From assembly GCA_021770655.1 (NCBI GenBank), contig JAETQO010000004.1:50287-114286 (forward strand): DNA of 64,000 bases. Reading direction: 5' to 3'. Positions within the stretch are counted from its first letter, which is position 1. Each line of letters starts with the position of its first letter. This document shows positions 1 to 7,993 of this stretch, piece after piece. The stretch comes from Ruminococcus sp. (GTDB lineage: Bacteria > Bacillota > Clostridia > Oscillospirales > Ruminococcaceae). Both the position numbers and the translations under genes were made by a program. The notes under the pieces were generated by a model. The model was not told the origin of the DNA. It made no database searches and worked only from the letters and a program-made list of their open reading frames with translations.

Positions 1-2
1 CG

Positions 3-134
3 CAGGCGCTGTATTCGTACAAGCTCACTTTTAAATTTACTACCGACGCAGGTATTCTGGAATATCTGAACGGGAAAACATTCCAAGCTGATGATATTTG
101 GTTTTGCGGTAAGTTTTTCAACTGCAGCGTCTGA
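3..134 (+). other. C-terminal end of an unidentified reading frame
   Basis: An open frame enters from the left edge of the window and ends at TGA 132-134. It encodes 43 residues ending in KFFNCSV. No family is recognised. It may be the tail of a real gene starting outside the window or a chance open frame. Nothing downstream suggests an operon, because a separate promoter for the next gene follows at 236. Confidence 0.25.
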
Positions 135-235
135 GACTTGTAGTGATAATGCACTATTTTTCGCCCTGTTTTTTGTTTTATACGACAAATGACGCTTGCC
201 GATCGGCTGAAATTGTGTAAATCATTCAAAAAAGC

Positions 236-264
236 TTGCAAATGTATATAAAATATGTTATAAT
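236..264 (+). promoter_or_regulatory. Vegetative promoter of the PHP gene
   Basis: TTGCAA (236-241), a 17-bp spacer, then TATAAT (259-264). It lies about 60 bp before the ATG of the PHP-domain gene. Both boxes and the spacing fit a housekeeping sigma-A promoter. Confidence 0.8.
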
Positions 265-325
265 TATTTAGTCCAATTTATATGCGGCTGAAAAATATAC
301 TTTTATAGATTTGGAGGACAAAGAT

Positions 326-1189
326 ATGACCGGAGATTTACATTGTCATACAACACTTTCGGACGGTTCTCTCGGAATTGAGGAGGTCATCGTTCAGGCT
401 AAAAGAATGGGACTGGATTTTCTCGCAATAACCGACCATGACACGCTTTCGTCGTCAAGCAGGGCTCAGGTTCTCGGCGACAGATACGGCGTTAAGGTAA
501 TACCTGCGGTAGAGCTTTCCGCTTGGGACAAAGCCAGAAATTCAAAGGTGCATATTTTGTGCTATGCTCCTCAGAAACCAGACAGACTTGAAGGCCTTTG
601 CCTAAAGTCCTGTCAAATAAGGAAAGACTGCGCTAAGGATATGATCGAGAAAGTAACGGAAAGGTATCCTATTCCTGCCGACGCTGTTCTTCATTATACA
701 AAAGGCTCTAAAAGTATTTTCAAACAGCACATTATGAGGGCGCTTGTAAACTACGGATATGCTACAGAGCTTTACGGCTCTGTAAACGACAAGCTGTTTT
801 CTTACCCCAACGGCGAATGCCTTGTCACCAGAGAATATCCGGACGTTAATTTTGTGCTTGACCTTATCCACTCCTCTAAGGGTGTTGCAGTGATGGCTCA
901 TCCCTATATGTTTAATAATACTGAGCTGTTAAAAGAGCTTATTGAGGCCGGTAAGATCGACGGAATAGAGGCTTATCACTATTCCGCTACGCCGATACAG
1001 CAGAAGAAACTTGTTGACATTGCTAAAGAACATGATCTGATCGTTACCGGCGGTTCGGATTTTCACGGACTTTACAACGAAACAATGACGCATATAGGAA
1101 GTATGACTACAGATAAGGAAAATCTTGACAAGCTGTTCAAGCTTATCCATGTCAATTCGCAAAAAGCTAGCAAAGCGGCTGTGAAATAA
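326..1189 (+). CDS. PHP-domain metal-dependent phosphoesterase
   Basis: A 287-residue protein of the polymerase and histidinol phosphatase (PHP) superfamily. Metal-ligand motifs are visible in order: DLHCHTTLSDGS near the N-terminus, AITDHDTL, HPYMF and GSDFHG near the C-terminus. Stand-alone members of this size, like the YciV/RNase AM group, hydrolyse phosphoesters such as nucleoside 3',5'-bisphosphates; the substrate here is not known. The ATG at 326 is chosen over an upstream TTG at 311 because a GGAGG at 313-317 lies 8 nt before the ATG. It has its own promoter and appears to be a single transcript. Cytosolic, with no signal peptide. Confidence 0.85.
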   Translation: MTGDLHCHTTLSDGSLGIEEVIVQAKRMGLDFLAITDHDTLSSSSRAQVLGDRYGVKVIPAVELSAWDKARNSKVHILCYAPQKPDRLEGLCLKSCQIRKDCAKDMIEKVTERYPIPADAVLHYTKGSKSIFKQHIMRALVNYGYATELYGSVNDKLFSYPNGECLVTREYPDVNFVLDLIHSSKGVAVMAHPYMFNNTELLKELIEAGKIDGIEAYHYSATPIQQKKLVDIAKEHDLIVTGGSDFHGLYNETMTHIGSMTTDKENLDKLFKLIHVNSQKASKAAVK

Positions 1190-1192
1190 TAA

Positions 1193-1375
1193 CTGTTTAC
1201 CCGTGAAAGCTGGAATGGCAGAATTAGGGCTTGCAGAGGCGTCGGAGCGTCACTGTCCGAGAACGATATAAACTCATTTGAAAAAGAACATCTTGATATG
1301 CCAGACAGCTTCGGCGCCGATAAATTTGATGTTCTGCATTACGGCGCACTTGCCGATTTAAAATTAAGACGGTAA
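1193..1375 (+). pseudogene. Remnant of a SAM-dependent methyltransferase C-terminus
   Basis: This frame opens just after a stop at 1190-1192 and ends at TAA 1373-1375. It has no start codon or ribosome-binding site. It reads ...RESWNGRIRACRGVGAS, then LSENDINSFEKEHLDM, then ...DVLHYGALADLKLRR. The ESWNGR-(I/M)-(K/R)-ACRG-(I/V)-GASL signature followed by FEKEH is, from memory, the C-terminal tail of a class I SAM-dependent methyltransferase family common in Clostridia. The N-terminal SAM-binding part is absent, so this looks like a deletion remnant. A terminator-like hairpin right after it fits the old gene's end. Confidence 0.55.
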
Positions 1376-1381
1376 AAACTA

Positions 1382-1413
1382 AGAGACTTCCGCTTATGCG
1401 GGGTTTCTTAAAT
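1382..1413 (+). terminator. Putative terminator after the methyltransferase remnant
   Basis: An imperfect hairpin with CCGC/GCGG at its top and AAGA/TTCTT at its base, just after the remnant's stop and before malic enzyme. There is no long T-tract, so the assignment is tentative. Confidence 0.4.
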
Positions 1414-1476
1414 TATTTAAATAATTTAAATACTTTGAGCCGGCAACAGGCTCAGACAGAGAGGATTGTAAAAAAT

Positions 1477-2649
1477 ATGAACGTGATGGAAGAATCGCTT
1501 CAAAAGCATAAGGAATGGAAGGGTAAGATCGAAGTCTGCTCCCGTCCCAAAATCAATAACGCAAAGGATCTGACTCTGGCTTACACGCCGGGCGTTGCTC
1601 AGCCTTGCCTTGAGATACAGAAGGATCCCGATTTGTCTTATGAACTTACAAGACGTGCAAACCTTGTTGCTGTTATAACCGACGGTTCAGCTGTACTTGG
1701 TCTTGGAAATATCGGCGGACTTGCGGGTATGCCCGTTATGGAGGGCAAATGCGCTCTGTTCAAGGAATTTGCAGACGTGGACGCTTTTCCGCTCTGCATT
1801 AAATCAAACGACGTTGACGAAATCGTAAACACTATCGCTATGATCTCCGACAGCTTCGGCGGAATCAATCTTGAGGATATTTCAGCACCGAGGTGCTTTG
1901 AAATTGAGGAAAAGCTTAAAAAGAAAGTTGACATTCCCGTATTTCACGACGATCAGCACGGTACTGCTATTGTAGTCGGCGCAGCGTTGATGAACGCCTG
2001 CAAAGTCGCAGGAAAGAAAATCGAAGATATCACCCTTGTCATAAACGGCGCCGGAGCGGCAGGCTGTGCTATCGGAAAACTTCTTTTGTCACTGAAAATC
2101 GGTAATCTCATAATGGTCGACAAAGAGGGTATCATATGCGAGGGAGATAATTATCTCAATGAGGCGCACGCTGAAATGGCAAAGGTCACAAACAAAAACA
2201 AACTTCACGGCTCGCTGGCTGATGCGCTTAAGTGTGCAGACGCGTTTGTGGGAGTTTCAAGACCGGGGCTGGTTACGCCTGAAATGGTAAGGTCAATGAA
2301 CGACAAGCCTATTCTTTTTGCTATGGCTAATCCTACTCCTGAGATAATGCCCGACGAGGCAAAAGCGGCAGGAGCATTTATCGTAGGAACAGGACGTTCA
2401 GACTTCCCTAACCAGATAAACAACGTTGTAGCTTTTCCCGGAATTTTCAAGGGAGCATTGGCTGTAAGAGCCTCCGACATAAACGAAGAAATGAAGATGG
2501 CCGCGGCAAGGGCTATCGCAGGCTGTGTTCCCGAGAACAAGCTTTGCGCAGACTTCATTCTTCCGAACGCATTTGACAGAGCAGTTCCCGTAGCCGTTGC
2601 CGAAGCAGTGGCGCAGGCTGCAAGAGAAACAGGCGCAGCAAGAATATAA
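1477..2649 (+). CDS. NAD(P)-dependent malic enzyme
   Basis: A 390-residue malate dehydrogenase (decarboxylating), converting malate to pyruvate and CO2. Visible features: the YTPGVAQPC segment containing the catalytic Tyr, TDGSAVLGLGNIG, the metal and Lys/Asp region VFHDDQHGTAIVVG, and a Rossmann motif INGAGAAGCAIG. The length matches the short bacterial malic enzyme without a phosphotransacetylase domain. The frame is open from 1396. I choose ATG 1477, with AGAGAGG at 1458-1464 upstream; ATG 1486 is an alternative. The next gene, a TSCPD protein, begins 15 nt downstream with its own GGAGG, so the two probably share a transcript. Confidence 0.9.
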   Translation: MNVMEESLQKHKEWKGKIEVCSRPKINNAKDLTLAYTPGVAQPCLEIQKDPDLSYELTRRANLVAVITDGSAVLGLGNIGGLAGMPVMEGKCALFKEFADVDAFPLCIKSNDVDEIVNTIAMISDSFGGINLEDISAPRCFEIEEKLKKKVDIPVFHDDQHGTAIVVGAALMNACKVAGKKIEDITLVINGAGAAGCAIGKLLLSLKIGNLIMVDKEGIICEGDNYLNEAHAEMAKVTNKNKLHGSLADALKCADAFVGVSRPGLVTPEMVRSMNDKPILFAMANPTPEIMPDEAKAAGAFIVGTGRSDFPNQINNVVAFPGIFKGALAVRASDINEEMKMAAARAIAGCVPENKLCADFILPNAFDRAVPVAVAEAVAQAARETGAARI

Positions 2650-2664
2650 CCGGAGGTCAAAACA

Positions 2665-2910
2665 ATGAAAACAATATCTTATGCTCCAAAAGGAGTATGT
2701 TCAAGAAAAATTGACATCGAATTGGACGGCGACGTTATTAAGAGCGTTCGTTTCACAGGCGGCTGCAACGGTAATACTCAGGGTATTTCCAAGCTTGTAG
2801 TCGGAATGAAGGTTCGAGACGTTATTGACAAGCTTGACGGTATAGACTGCAACGGCAGAGGAACTTCATGTCCGGCACAGTTGGCTAAGGCATTGAAAGA
2901 GAATTCCTGA
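2665..2910 (+). CDS. TSCPD domain-containing protein (TIGR03905 type)
   Basis: An 81-residue protein that is essentially one TSCPD domain. The conserved Cys positions are visible in GVCS, TGGCNGNTQG, DCNGRG and TSCPAQLA, the last containing the T-S-C-P motif. Small TSCPD proteins are widespread in Clostridia; similar domains occur at the C-terminus of some ribonucleotide reductases. No function is established. Ribosome-binding site CGGAGG lies just before the ATG. It follows malic enzyme closely, suggesting co-transcription without implying a pathway link. Confidence 0.85.
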   Translation: MKTISYAPKGVCSRKIDIELDGDVIKSVRFTGGCNGNTQGISKLVVGMKVRDVIDKLDGIDCNGRGTSCPAQLAKALKENS

Positions 2911-2938
2911 TTTGTATCAGTAAGGATTGAAGACAGAT

Positions 2939-3505
2939 ATGACTTTTAATAAAGCTTTTTCAATATCATTTATCATAAAGCTATTATCAGTTATTATAAT
3001 ACAGGACACCATCTTTATTATATCTCTGTGGTATCTGGAAATTGACATTGAACATACTGCATATATATGGCTGACAGTTTATCCTATAATTCTTTTTTCA
3101 TTTTTTTCAATCCTCTTTTTATGGCTTAATACCGGATCTATATCAAAAGCAAGACGATCCAAAGCACGATTAAAAAACATTGATGAATTTTCATTCTTTA
3201 AAAAATTCACTGTCATTTATATTATAATTAATATTGTAAATGATCTGTTTTTATACGGTAAATTAAAAAGCTTTTTGCAAGGAGCTTTAGCCGAAACCGA
3301 AAAAAAGATAAGTATTCTTAACAGCGGCAGAATCGCTTACCGTGACCAACTGTCTGCTCAGACTAAAGAACTTTTCAATAAATATGAAACGATTTCTTTA
3401 ATAGTTTTGATTTTTGTGATATTTCTGCATCTGGCGTTCAGTATTTTTTCTGCAAGACGATTTGTAAAAATATACGGTTCATCATTCAATGGAGGTAAAA
3501 AATGA
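2939..3505 (+). CDS. Uncharacterised multi-pass membrane protein
   Basis: A 188-residue protein with about four hydrophobic segments: residues ~8-30, ~40-62, a segment near FTVIYIIINIVNDLFLY, and a C-terminal one near ISLIVLIFVIFLHLAFS. The connecting loop before the last helix is polar. The ATG at 2939 is preferred to a TTG at 2927 because AAGGA at 2922-2926 is suitably spaced only for the ATG. The last four bases overlap the start of the MutS-like gene (ATGA), so the two are translationally coupled and may act together. No family is recognised. Confidence 0.7.
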   Translation: MTFNKAFSISFIIKLLSVIIIQDTIFIISLWYLEIDIEHTAYIWLTVYPIILFSFFSILFLWLNTGSISKARRSKARLKNIDEFSFFKKFTVIYIIINIVNDLFLYGKLKSFLQGALAETEKKISILNSGRIAYRDQLSAQTKELFNKYETISLIVLIFVIFLHLAFSIFSARRFVKIYGSSFNGGKK

Positions 3506-5205
3506 AACACGACGAAATTGACTCCGGCGACTTTGCAGTCGACCTGCTTTACCCCAGCCAGCAAAAAAGAATTGAACTGAAGAAGAGGAGAAACCAGCTT
3601 GCTGAGTATCCTCAAAGCTATCTTAAAAGCCTTGAACTTGAAACGGTCGCCAAAATAATAAGCTCGTATAATGTGCATTATACGATGAATATTTTTTCAG
3701 AAATGTGTATGGATACTGACGTTATATCATACAGACTCGACATTCTGGAGGATTTTCTTAACGTTCCTACTTTGAGTACGACAATAAAGAGAATAATCAA
3801 TGTAATGATTGAGAACGATAGAAAGAATATCTATAAGCTTTCGGAACCGGATTCTTTTGACGTTTTAAACGACGCTATAACTGCGTTTGACGGATATATT
3901 GAATGTATGGACATAATGCACGGATTCATCGAAAAGCACAGCAAAGAAATAAAATCCGTCGGCGTTCGCAAAATGTTTGACTTTTTTGAGGAGAATTACC
4001 GCAACAAACATTTCAATTCTCTCAGGACGGAATTGGGTGAATTAAAAGAATCTATCCGCAACAATATCAGAAGCGTTACCGTCGCAATTAATCTTGATGA
4101 AAGAATGGTACCGGTTTCTGCCGGAATTATTAACTATTCAAAAGATCCTTATATTTTAAAGCCTTCTCTTTTTGACAAAATATTGTATCACGGTGCAAAT
4201 TTTTCAAAAGATAAGATCGTCAAAAATATGAGAAACAAATACATCAACAGCGAAGCAACCAACGAAAGAATAGTCAATACCGCCGATGAAAATTTGTTTA
4301 AAGAATTAAGTTTCATAACCGATAAATATATTCAGATGATAGATGATGTGCTTGCGGAATATCAGAAAATCGGGTTTAAAGATATGCAGCATATTAATTA
4401 TCAGCTTGAATATTATATGGGTGCTGTAAATCTTATTAAGCTTTGTGAAAATACCGGACTAAAAATGTGCAGGCCAAAATTGCTTGAGCCTAAACTGAGA
4501 ACAGCTAAGATCAAGGGGATTTTTGACTTGGTTTATATGTCCGAAAGCAAAGTATGGAATTTGAACCACAATGATAAAAGAAGTGTAATAACCAATGATA
4601 TTGAATTTGATAATAATTCAAGAATGTATATTCTTACAGGTGCTAACAACGGCGGTAAAACTACCTTTGTAAGAGCTATTGGCATATGCCAGGTTCTGGC
4701 GCAGGCAGGATTATATGTTCCTGCGGAAACCTGTGAAATATCGATCGCAGATTTTATTTATACGCATTTTCCTAAAGAAGAACAGATAGGGATTGATGCA
4801 AGCAAATTCACAAGCGAAATAAAAGAATTCAAGATCATAAGCAACACGATCACTCCTGAAAGCCTTCTTCTGATGAATGAATCAATTCAAAGCACAACGC
4901 CGAACGAATGTATAGAAATTTCCAAAGAACTACTTAAAATTTTCTGCACGATCGGTGTAAGGGGAATTTTAGCTACTCATTTGATAGATCTGGTATCTGT
5001 TATCGATGAAATTAACGATGACAGCGATATTCGTTCAAAAGTATGCAGTATCGTAATGACAGTAGATAAAAAAACAGGCGAAAGACTTTATAAGATCAAA
5101 AAGGATTATCCGACCAAGACAAGCTATTCAGGTACTATACTAAGTAAATTCGGAATTGATATGTCCGAAATAAACAACCGATTAAGCAAATCACATTATG
5201 TATAA
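3502..5205 (+). CDS. MutS-family ATPase lacking mismatch-recognition domains
   Basis: A 567-residue protein with a C-terminal MutS-V ATPase domain. Walker A is TGANNGGKTT (about residues 379-388; canonical MutS is TGPNMGGKST). The Walker B region reads SLLLMNES where MutS has LLDE, so the aspartate is Asn while the glutamate is kept. The N-terminal ~360 residues are helical, like the MutS core/lever region, and the mismatch-binding domain I is absent. Such proteins are annotated as MutS-related ATPases in Clostridia; a role in mismatch repair should not be assumed. Coupled to the preceding membrane-protein gene by a 4-nt overlap. Confidence 0.75.
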   Translation: MKHDEIDSGDFAVDLLYPSQQKRIELKKRRNQLAEYPQSYLKSLELETVAKIISSYNVHYTMNIFSEMCMDTDVISYRLDILEDFLNVPTLSTTIKRIINVMIENDRKNIYKLSEPDSFDVLNDAITAFDGYIECMDIMHGFIEKHSKEIKSVGVRKMFDFFEENYRNKHFNSLRTELGELKESIRNNIRSVTVAINLDERMVPVSAGIINYSKDPYILKPSLFDKILYHGANFSKDKIVKNMRNKYINSEATNERIVNTADENLFKELSFITDKYIQMIDDVLAEYQKIGFKDMQHINYQLEYYMGAVNLIKLCENTGLKMCRPKLLEPKLRTAKIKGIFDLVYMSESKVWNLNHNDKRSVITNDIEFDNNSRMYILTGANNGGKTTFVRAIGICQVLAQAGLYVPAETCEISIADFIYTHFPKEEQIGIDASKFTSEIKEFKIISNTITPESLLLMNESIQSTTPNECIEISKELLKIFCTIGVRGILATHLIDLVSVIDEINDDSDIRSKVCSIVMTVDKKTGERLYKIKKDYPTKTSYSGTILSKFGIDMSEINNRLSKSHYV

Positions 5206-5210
5206 ACAAA

Positions 5211-5243
5211 GCGAGCAATCTTCATAAAAGACTGCTCGCATAT
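5211..5243. terminator. Terminator between convergent genes
   Basis: Hairpin GCGAGCA...TGCTCGC with an AT-rich flank, between the MutS-like gene (+) and scfB (-). Symmetry and position suggest it serves both directions; the plus side is followed by ATATTTTATT. Confidence 0.75.
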
Positions 5244-5247
5244 TTTA

Positions 5248-6621
5248 TTATTCCGCAGATTCAAGCATTTTTACCGCTTTCATCATTATTGCACACTCAA
5301 GGCGCTTTTTCTGAATCTGGCATGAGAGCTTGTGAGCGTTGTGAATGTCTCCTGCATAGATATAATTATTTGCGTTACATCCGCCGCTGCAATAGAACTT
5401 CGCCCAGCATTTCTTACACTCCGGCTTAGTGTATACATGAGCCTGTGCAAACATTTTCTTCATTTCCTCGTCAAATGTTCCCGCATAAAGGTTTCCCATT
5501 TTGAATTTCTCTATGCCGACAAACTGATGACACGGATAAATGTCGCCGTCGGGAGTTACGGAAACATACTCATTGCCGCTTCCGCATCCTCTAAGACGTT
5601 TGATAGCGCAAGGTCCCTGATCCAGATCGATCATGAAGTGGAAGAAGTTAATAAACTTGCCCTCGTCTCTGATTTTCTGTATCTTCTCGGAAAGAACCTC
5701 ATACTCCTTAAAAATTTTCGGCAGGTCGGCCTCTGTGATCGCATAAGGCTCGGAGGGATCAGCCATAACAGGCTCAACAGAGATCTGATCAAAACCAAGC
5801 TCATACAGGTGCATTACGTCATTCGAGAAATCAAGATTGTACTTTGTATAGGTTCCTCTTACATACCAGTCCCTGTCCTTCGGACGCTTTTCTACAAGGC
5901 GCTTGAAGTTCGGAATTATCCGGTCATAACTTCCCGTTCCGTCAACACGAACCCTCATTCTGTCATTAACTTCTTTTCTTCCGTCTATCGAAAGAACAAC
6001 ATTGTACATCTCTTTATTTATGAAATCTATCATATCGTCCGTAAGATGCACACCGTTAGTTGTAACCGTAAATCTAAACTTCTTGCCGAATTCCTCTTCC
6101 TTTGAACGGGCGTACTCAACAAGCTGTTTAACCACATCAAAGTTCATTGAAGGCTCGCCGCCGAAGAAGTCCACCTCTAGAAACTTTCTGTCGCCTGATC
6201 TTTCAAGAAGAAAATCTATAGCTCTCTTACCTGTCTCGAAATCCATAAGCATTCTTCCGCCGCCGAAGTCTCCGGTAGATGCAAAGCAATATTTACATCT
6301 CAGATTGCAGTCGTGAGCAATATGCAGGCACATAGCCTTGATCGGAGACGCTACAGCAGAAAGAGCATACTTCTCATAATCGTCTTCGCTGAATAGTATC
6401 TTATCGTTATAAAGAGAAACTATCTCCTGATAGCAGTCCTCTATATCCTGCCGTGAATATGTCTTGGATAACTTATTTACAGCCGCCTCGGGACATTTAT
6501 CACCAAATGGAAGCTCAACATTATCCAGCAGATCATAGGTAAGATCGTCTATGATATGCACTCCTCCGCTGTTTACATCCAGAAGAATGTTAAAACCGCC
6601 AAGTTTAAACTTATGTATCAT
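5248..6621 (-). CDS. scfB: Thioether cross-link-forming SCIFF peptide maturase (radical SAM/SPASM)
   Basis: A 457-residue radical SAM enzyme that installs a Cys-to-Thr thioether bridge in the SCIFF peptide encoded just upstream. In order: an N-terminal peptide-recognition-like region (~1-95), the CNLRCKYC cluster motif (CxxxCxxC, about residues 105-112), a radical SAM barrel with FFGGEPSMN, and a C-terminal SPASM domain rich in Cys (YPCHQF, CKKCWAKFYCSGGCNANN, LSCQIQ) for auxiliary 4Fe-4S clusters. The ATG at 6621 has GGGTG 6 nt upstream; a GTG at 6630 is less likely. A hairpin separates scfA from scfB and probably lowers maturase expression relative to the peptide. Confidence 0.93.
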   Translation of the reverse strand: MIHKFKLGGFNILLDVNSGGVHIIDDLTYDLLDNVELPFGDKCPEAAVNKLSKTYSRQDIEDCYQEIVSLYNDKILFSEDDYEKYALSAVASPIKAMCLHIAHDCNLRCKYCFASTGDFGGGRMLMDFETGKRAIDFLLERSGDRKFLEVDFFGGEPSMNFDVVKQLVEYARSKEEEFGKKFRFTVTTNGVHLTDDMIDFINKEMYNVVLSIDGRKEVNDRMRVRVDGTGSYDRIIPNFKRLVEKRPKDRDWYVRGTYTKYNLDFSNDVMHLYELGFDQISVEPVMADPSEPYAITEADLPKIFKEYEVLSEKIQKIRDEGKFINFFHFMIDLDQGPCAIKRLRGCGSGNEYVSVTPDGDIYPCHQFVGIEKFKMGNLYAGTFDEEMKKMFAQAHVYTKPECKKCWAKFYCSGGCNANNYIYAGDIHNAHKLSCQIQKKRLECAIMMKAVKMLESAE

Positions 6622-6663
6622 TAAAATCACCCTTCACATTTTATTGCGTCCTATAACAAAAAT

Positions 6664-6687
6664 AAAGGGACATAAAAATGCCCCTTT
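6664..6687 (-). terminator. Attenuating hairpin between scfA and scfB
   Basis: On the minus strand, AAAGGG-G-CA and TG-T-CCCTTT pair around a T-rich loop and are followed by ATTTTTG. It lies in the 83-nt gap between the peptide gene and the maturase gene. Partial termination here would give more peptide than enzyme mRNA. Confidence 0.6.
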
Positions 6688-6704
6688 ATAAAAAAGCAGA
6701 AAAA

Positions 6705-6848
6705 TTAAGCTTCTCTTTCACACTTCTGATTAGCTACTGTGCAGGATGTCTTGCAGGCAGACTGGCATGAAGCCTGGCACTTACCGCATCCGCCCTTAGC
6801 AGCGGTTTTCTTGAGATTAGCCTTATTGATCGTCTTAATATGTTTCAT
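6705..6848 (-). CDS. scfA: SCIFF peptide precursor (six cysteines in forty-five)
   Basis: A 47-residue peptide, MKHIKTINKANL... to ...QKCEREA, too short for routine ORF callers. It has exactly six cysteines (positions 21, 24, 28, 32, 36, 43) in the family pattern GGCGKCQASCQSACKTSC, and the near-invariant MKHIKTI start. It is the ribosomally made substrate of ScfB; SCIFF peptides are nearly universal in Clostridia, but their biological role is unknown. GGAGG at 6857-6861 (read on the minus strand) is well placed, and a TATAAT -10 box is at 6880-6885. It lies downstream of yajC and a TIGR04086 gene, a typical neighbourhood. Confidence 0.95.
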   Translation of the reverse strand: MKHIKTINKANLKKTAAKGGCGKCQASCQSACKTSCTVANQKCEREA

Positions 6849-6956
6849 CAGATATTCCTCCAATAATTAAGTTAAGAATATTATACCACATATTACGCCC
6901 ACATTTATGAATAAATGATTAATGCAGTATAAATATTTATTTTTAAAGATCAGCGC

Positions 6957-7361
6957 CTAATATCTGCCGCTTTTGGAGTTTACTCCCACAACTCCGCCTA
7001 TTCCGGCGCAGGCCAAGGTAAGGATCAGCTTTGTAGGCACAGAGAAGCTTTCGACAGTTTTAGAAAAAACAGCGCTGAGAGCAACAATTGCCAGAAAAAT
7101 AAAAACTCCACACAGAACTCCGGAAAGCAAACCGTTTCTGCGCTGTCTTTTACCGCTAACATAGCCTCCTACATAGCCGCCAACGCACAACGCTACTGTA
7201 GACATTACAGAAAGCATGAAATCCGTAGCGTCAATTTTGGTAACCACAAAGGCAAAAATCAGAATCATAAGGAATACAACACCGAAGCCTAAACACGCCG
7301 AAAGCGCGGGAGACGACAGCGCAGACAGTTTTTTTCCGCTAAAAAACCTGTTGTTTTTCAT
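6957..7361 (-). CDS. TIGR04086 family membrane protein
   Basis: A 134-residue, four-helix membrane protein. Hydrophobic segments: ALSACLGFGVVFLMILIFAF, a second around FMLSVMSTVALCVGGYVGGY, a third around LLSGVLCGVFIFLAIVALS, and a fourth around LILTLACAGIGGVVGV. The glycine-rich VGGYVGGYVSGKR turn after the second helix is typical of the family, which has no known function but often sits between yajC and scfA in Clostridia, as here. The ATG at 7361 is chosen over 7403 because GAGGAAC lies just upstream of it. Confidence 0.85.
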   Translation of the reverse strand: MKNNRFFSGKKLSALSSPALSACLGFGVVFLMILIFAFVVTKIDATDFMLSVMSTVALCVGGYVGGYVSGKRQRRNGLLSGVLCGVFIFLAIVALSAVFSKTVESFSVPTKLILTLACAGIGGVVGVNSKSGRY

Positions 7362-7440
7362 AAAAAGTTCCTCCGCAAAATTGATTAGGGCAATACCGTT
7401 CAATTAATTTATATTCCGATTAATACTATTTAAGAACTTT

Positions 7441-7473
7441 TACAAAAAGAAACGGGCGGAATAAATCCGCCCG
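7441..7473 (-). terminator. Rho-independent terminator after yajC
   Basis: On the minus strand, a perfect 8-bp GC-rich stem (CGGGCGGA/TCCGCCCG, positions 7453-7473) is followed by GTTTCTTTTTG. It ends the yajC transcript, so the TIGR04086 gene probably has its own promoter. Confidence 0.85.
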
Positions 7474-7517
7474 AAACGATCTGAAATTTTATCTGAGCCT
7501 CTGCTCTTTTATTTCAA

Positions 7518-7847
7518 TTACGCATTGTCATCATGAACAGTTTCGTTCTTAGCTATAGCCCACTTTTTAACGCGTATCTTACTTCTGTCTCCTCCTGTTT
7601 CAATTACGACCGTGTCGTCCTTGATAGAGAAAACTATTCCTACGATTCCGCCGTTTGTAACGACCTCATCACCGATCTCAAGACTATCTCTCATTTCAGC
7701 GTCTTTCTTATCCTGCTTTTTCTGAGGACGGATAATAAAGAAATAGAAAAATACGATAATCAATATCAGCGGAATAAATGTCATCGCAAGCGAAGCGGCT
7801 GAATTCTGTTCATTGGCAAATACTGAGATTATTGCTGTTAAATTCAT
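7518..7847 (-). CDS. yajC: Preprotein translocase accessory subunit YajC
   Basis: A 109-residue protein with one N-terminal membrane helix (FIPLILIIVFFYFFIIRPQ) followed by the YajC hallmark RPQKKQDKK and a small beta-rich cytosolic domain (GDEVVTNGGIVGIVFSIKDDTVVIET). It associates with SecDF and helps Sec-dependent export; secD and secF are not in the window. The ATG at 7847 has GGAGG 9 nt upstream; the open frame extends to a TTG at 7850. It has a clear promoter upstream and a strong terminator downstream. Confidence 0.93.
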   Translation of the reverse strand: MNLTAIISVFANEQNSAASLAMTFIPLILIIVFFYFFIIRPQKKQDKKDAEMRDSLEIGDEVVTNGGIVGIVFSIKDDTVVIETGGDRSKIRVKKWAIAKNETVHDDNA

Positions 7848-7878
7848 CAAAAGACCTCCAAATCAGTAATACTATATT

Positions 7879-7907
7879 AGTATAACAGATAATGCGCTAA
7901 ACTTCAA
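7879..7907 (-). promoter_or_regulatory. Vegetative promoter of yajC
   Basis: On the minus strand: TTGAAG (7902-7907), 17-bp spacer, TATACT (7879-7884), about 35 nt before the yajC start. Confidence 0.7.
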
Positions 7908-7950
7908 GTCTTTTAACAATTTATTTTCAACTTAAATGAAATTATTTCTT

Positions 7951-7993
7951 GGAATACGCTGATTAAAGCGAATTTGATTGAATCAGCGCTTTA
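7951..7993. repeat. Family II inverted-repeat element, copy a
   Basis: A 43-bp element with GCTGATTAAAGCGAA at one end and TTGATTGAATCAGCG at the other, forming inverted termini. It closely resembles the two tandem copies at 31972-32112. Its right end runs into the nfnB stop codon (7991-7993). Confidence 0.65.

Noticed and set aside
5332..6105. A 257-codon open frame on the plus strand
   Set aside because: Antisense to scfB, which has the radical SAM and SPASM motifs.
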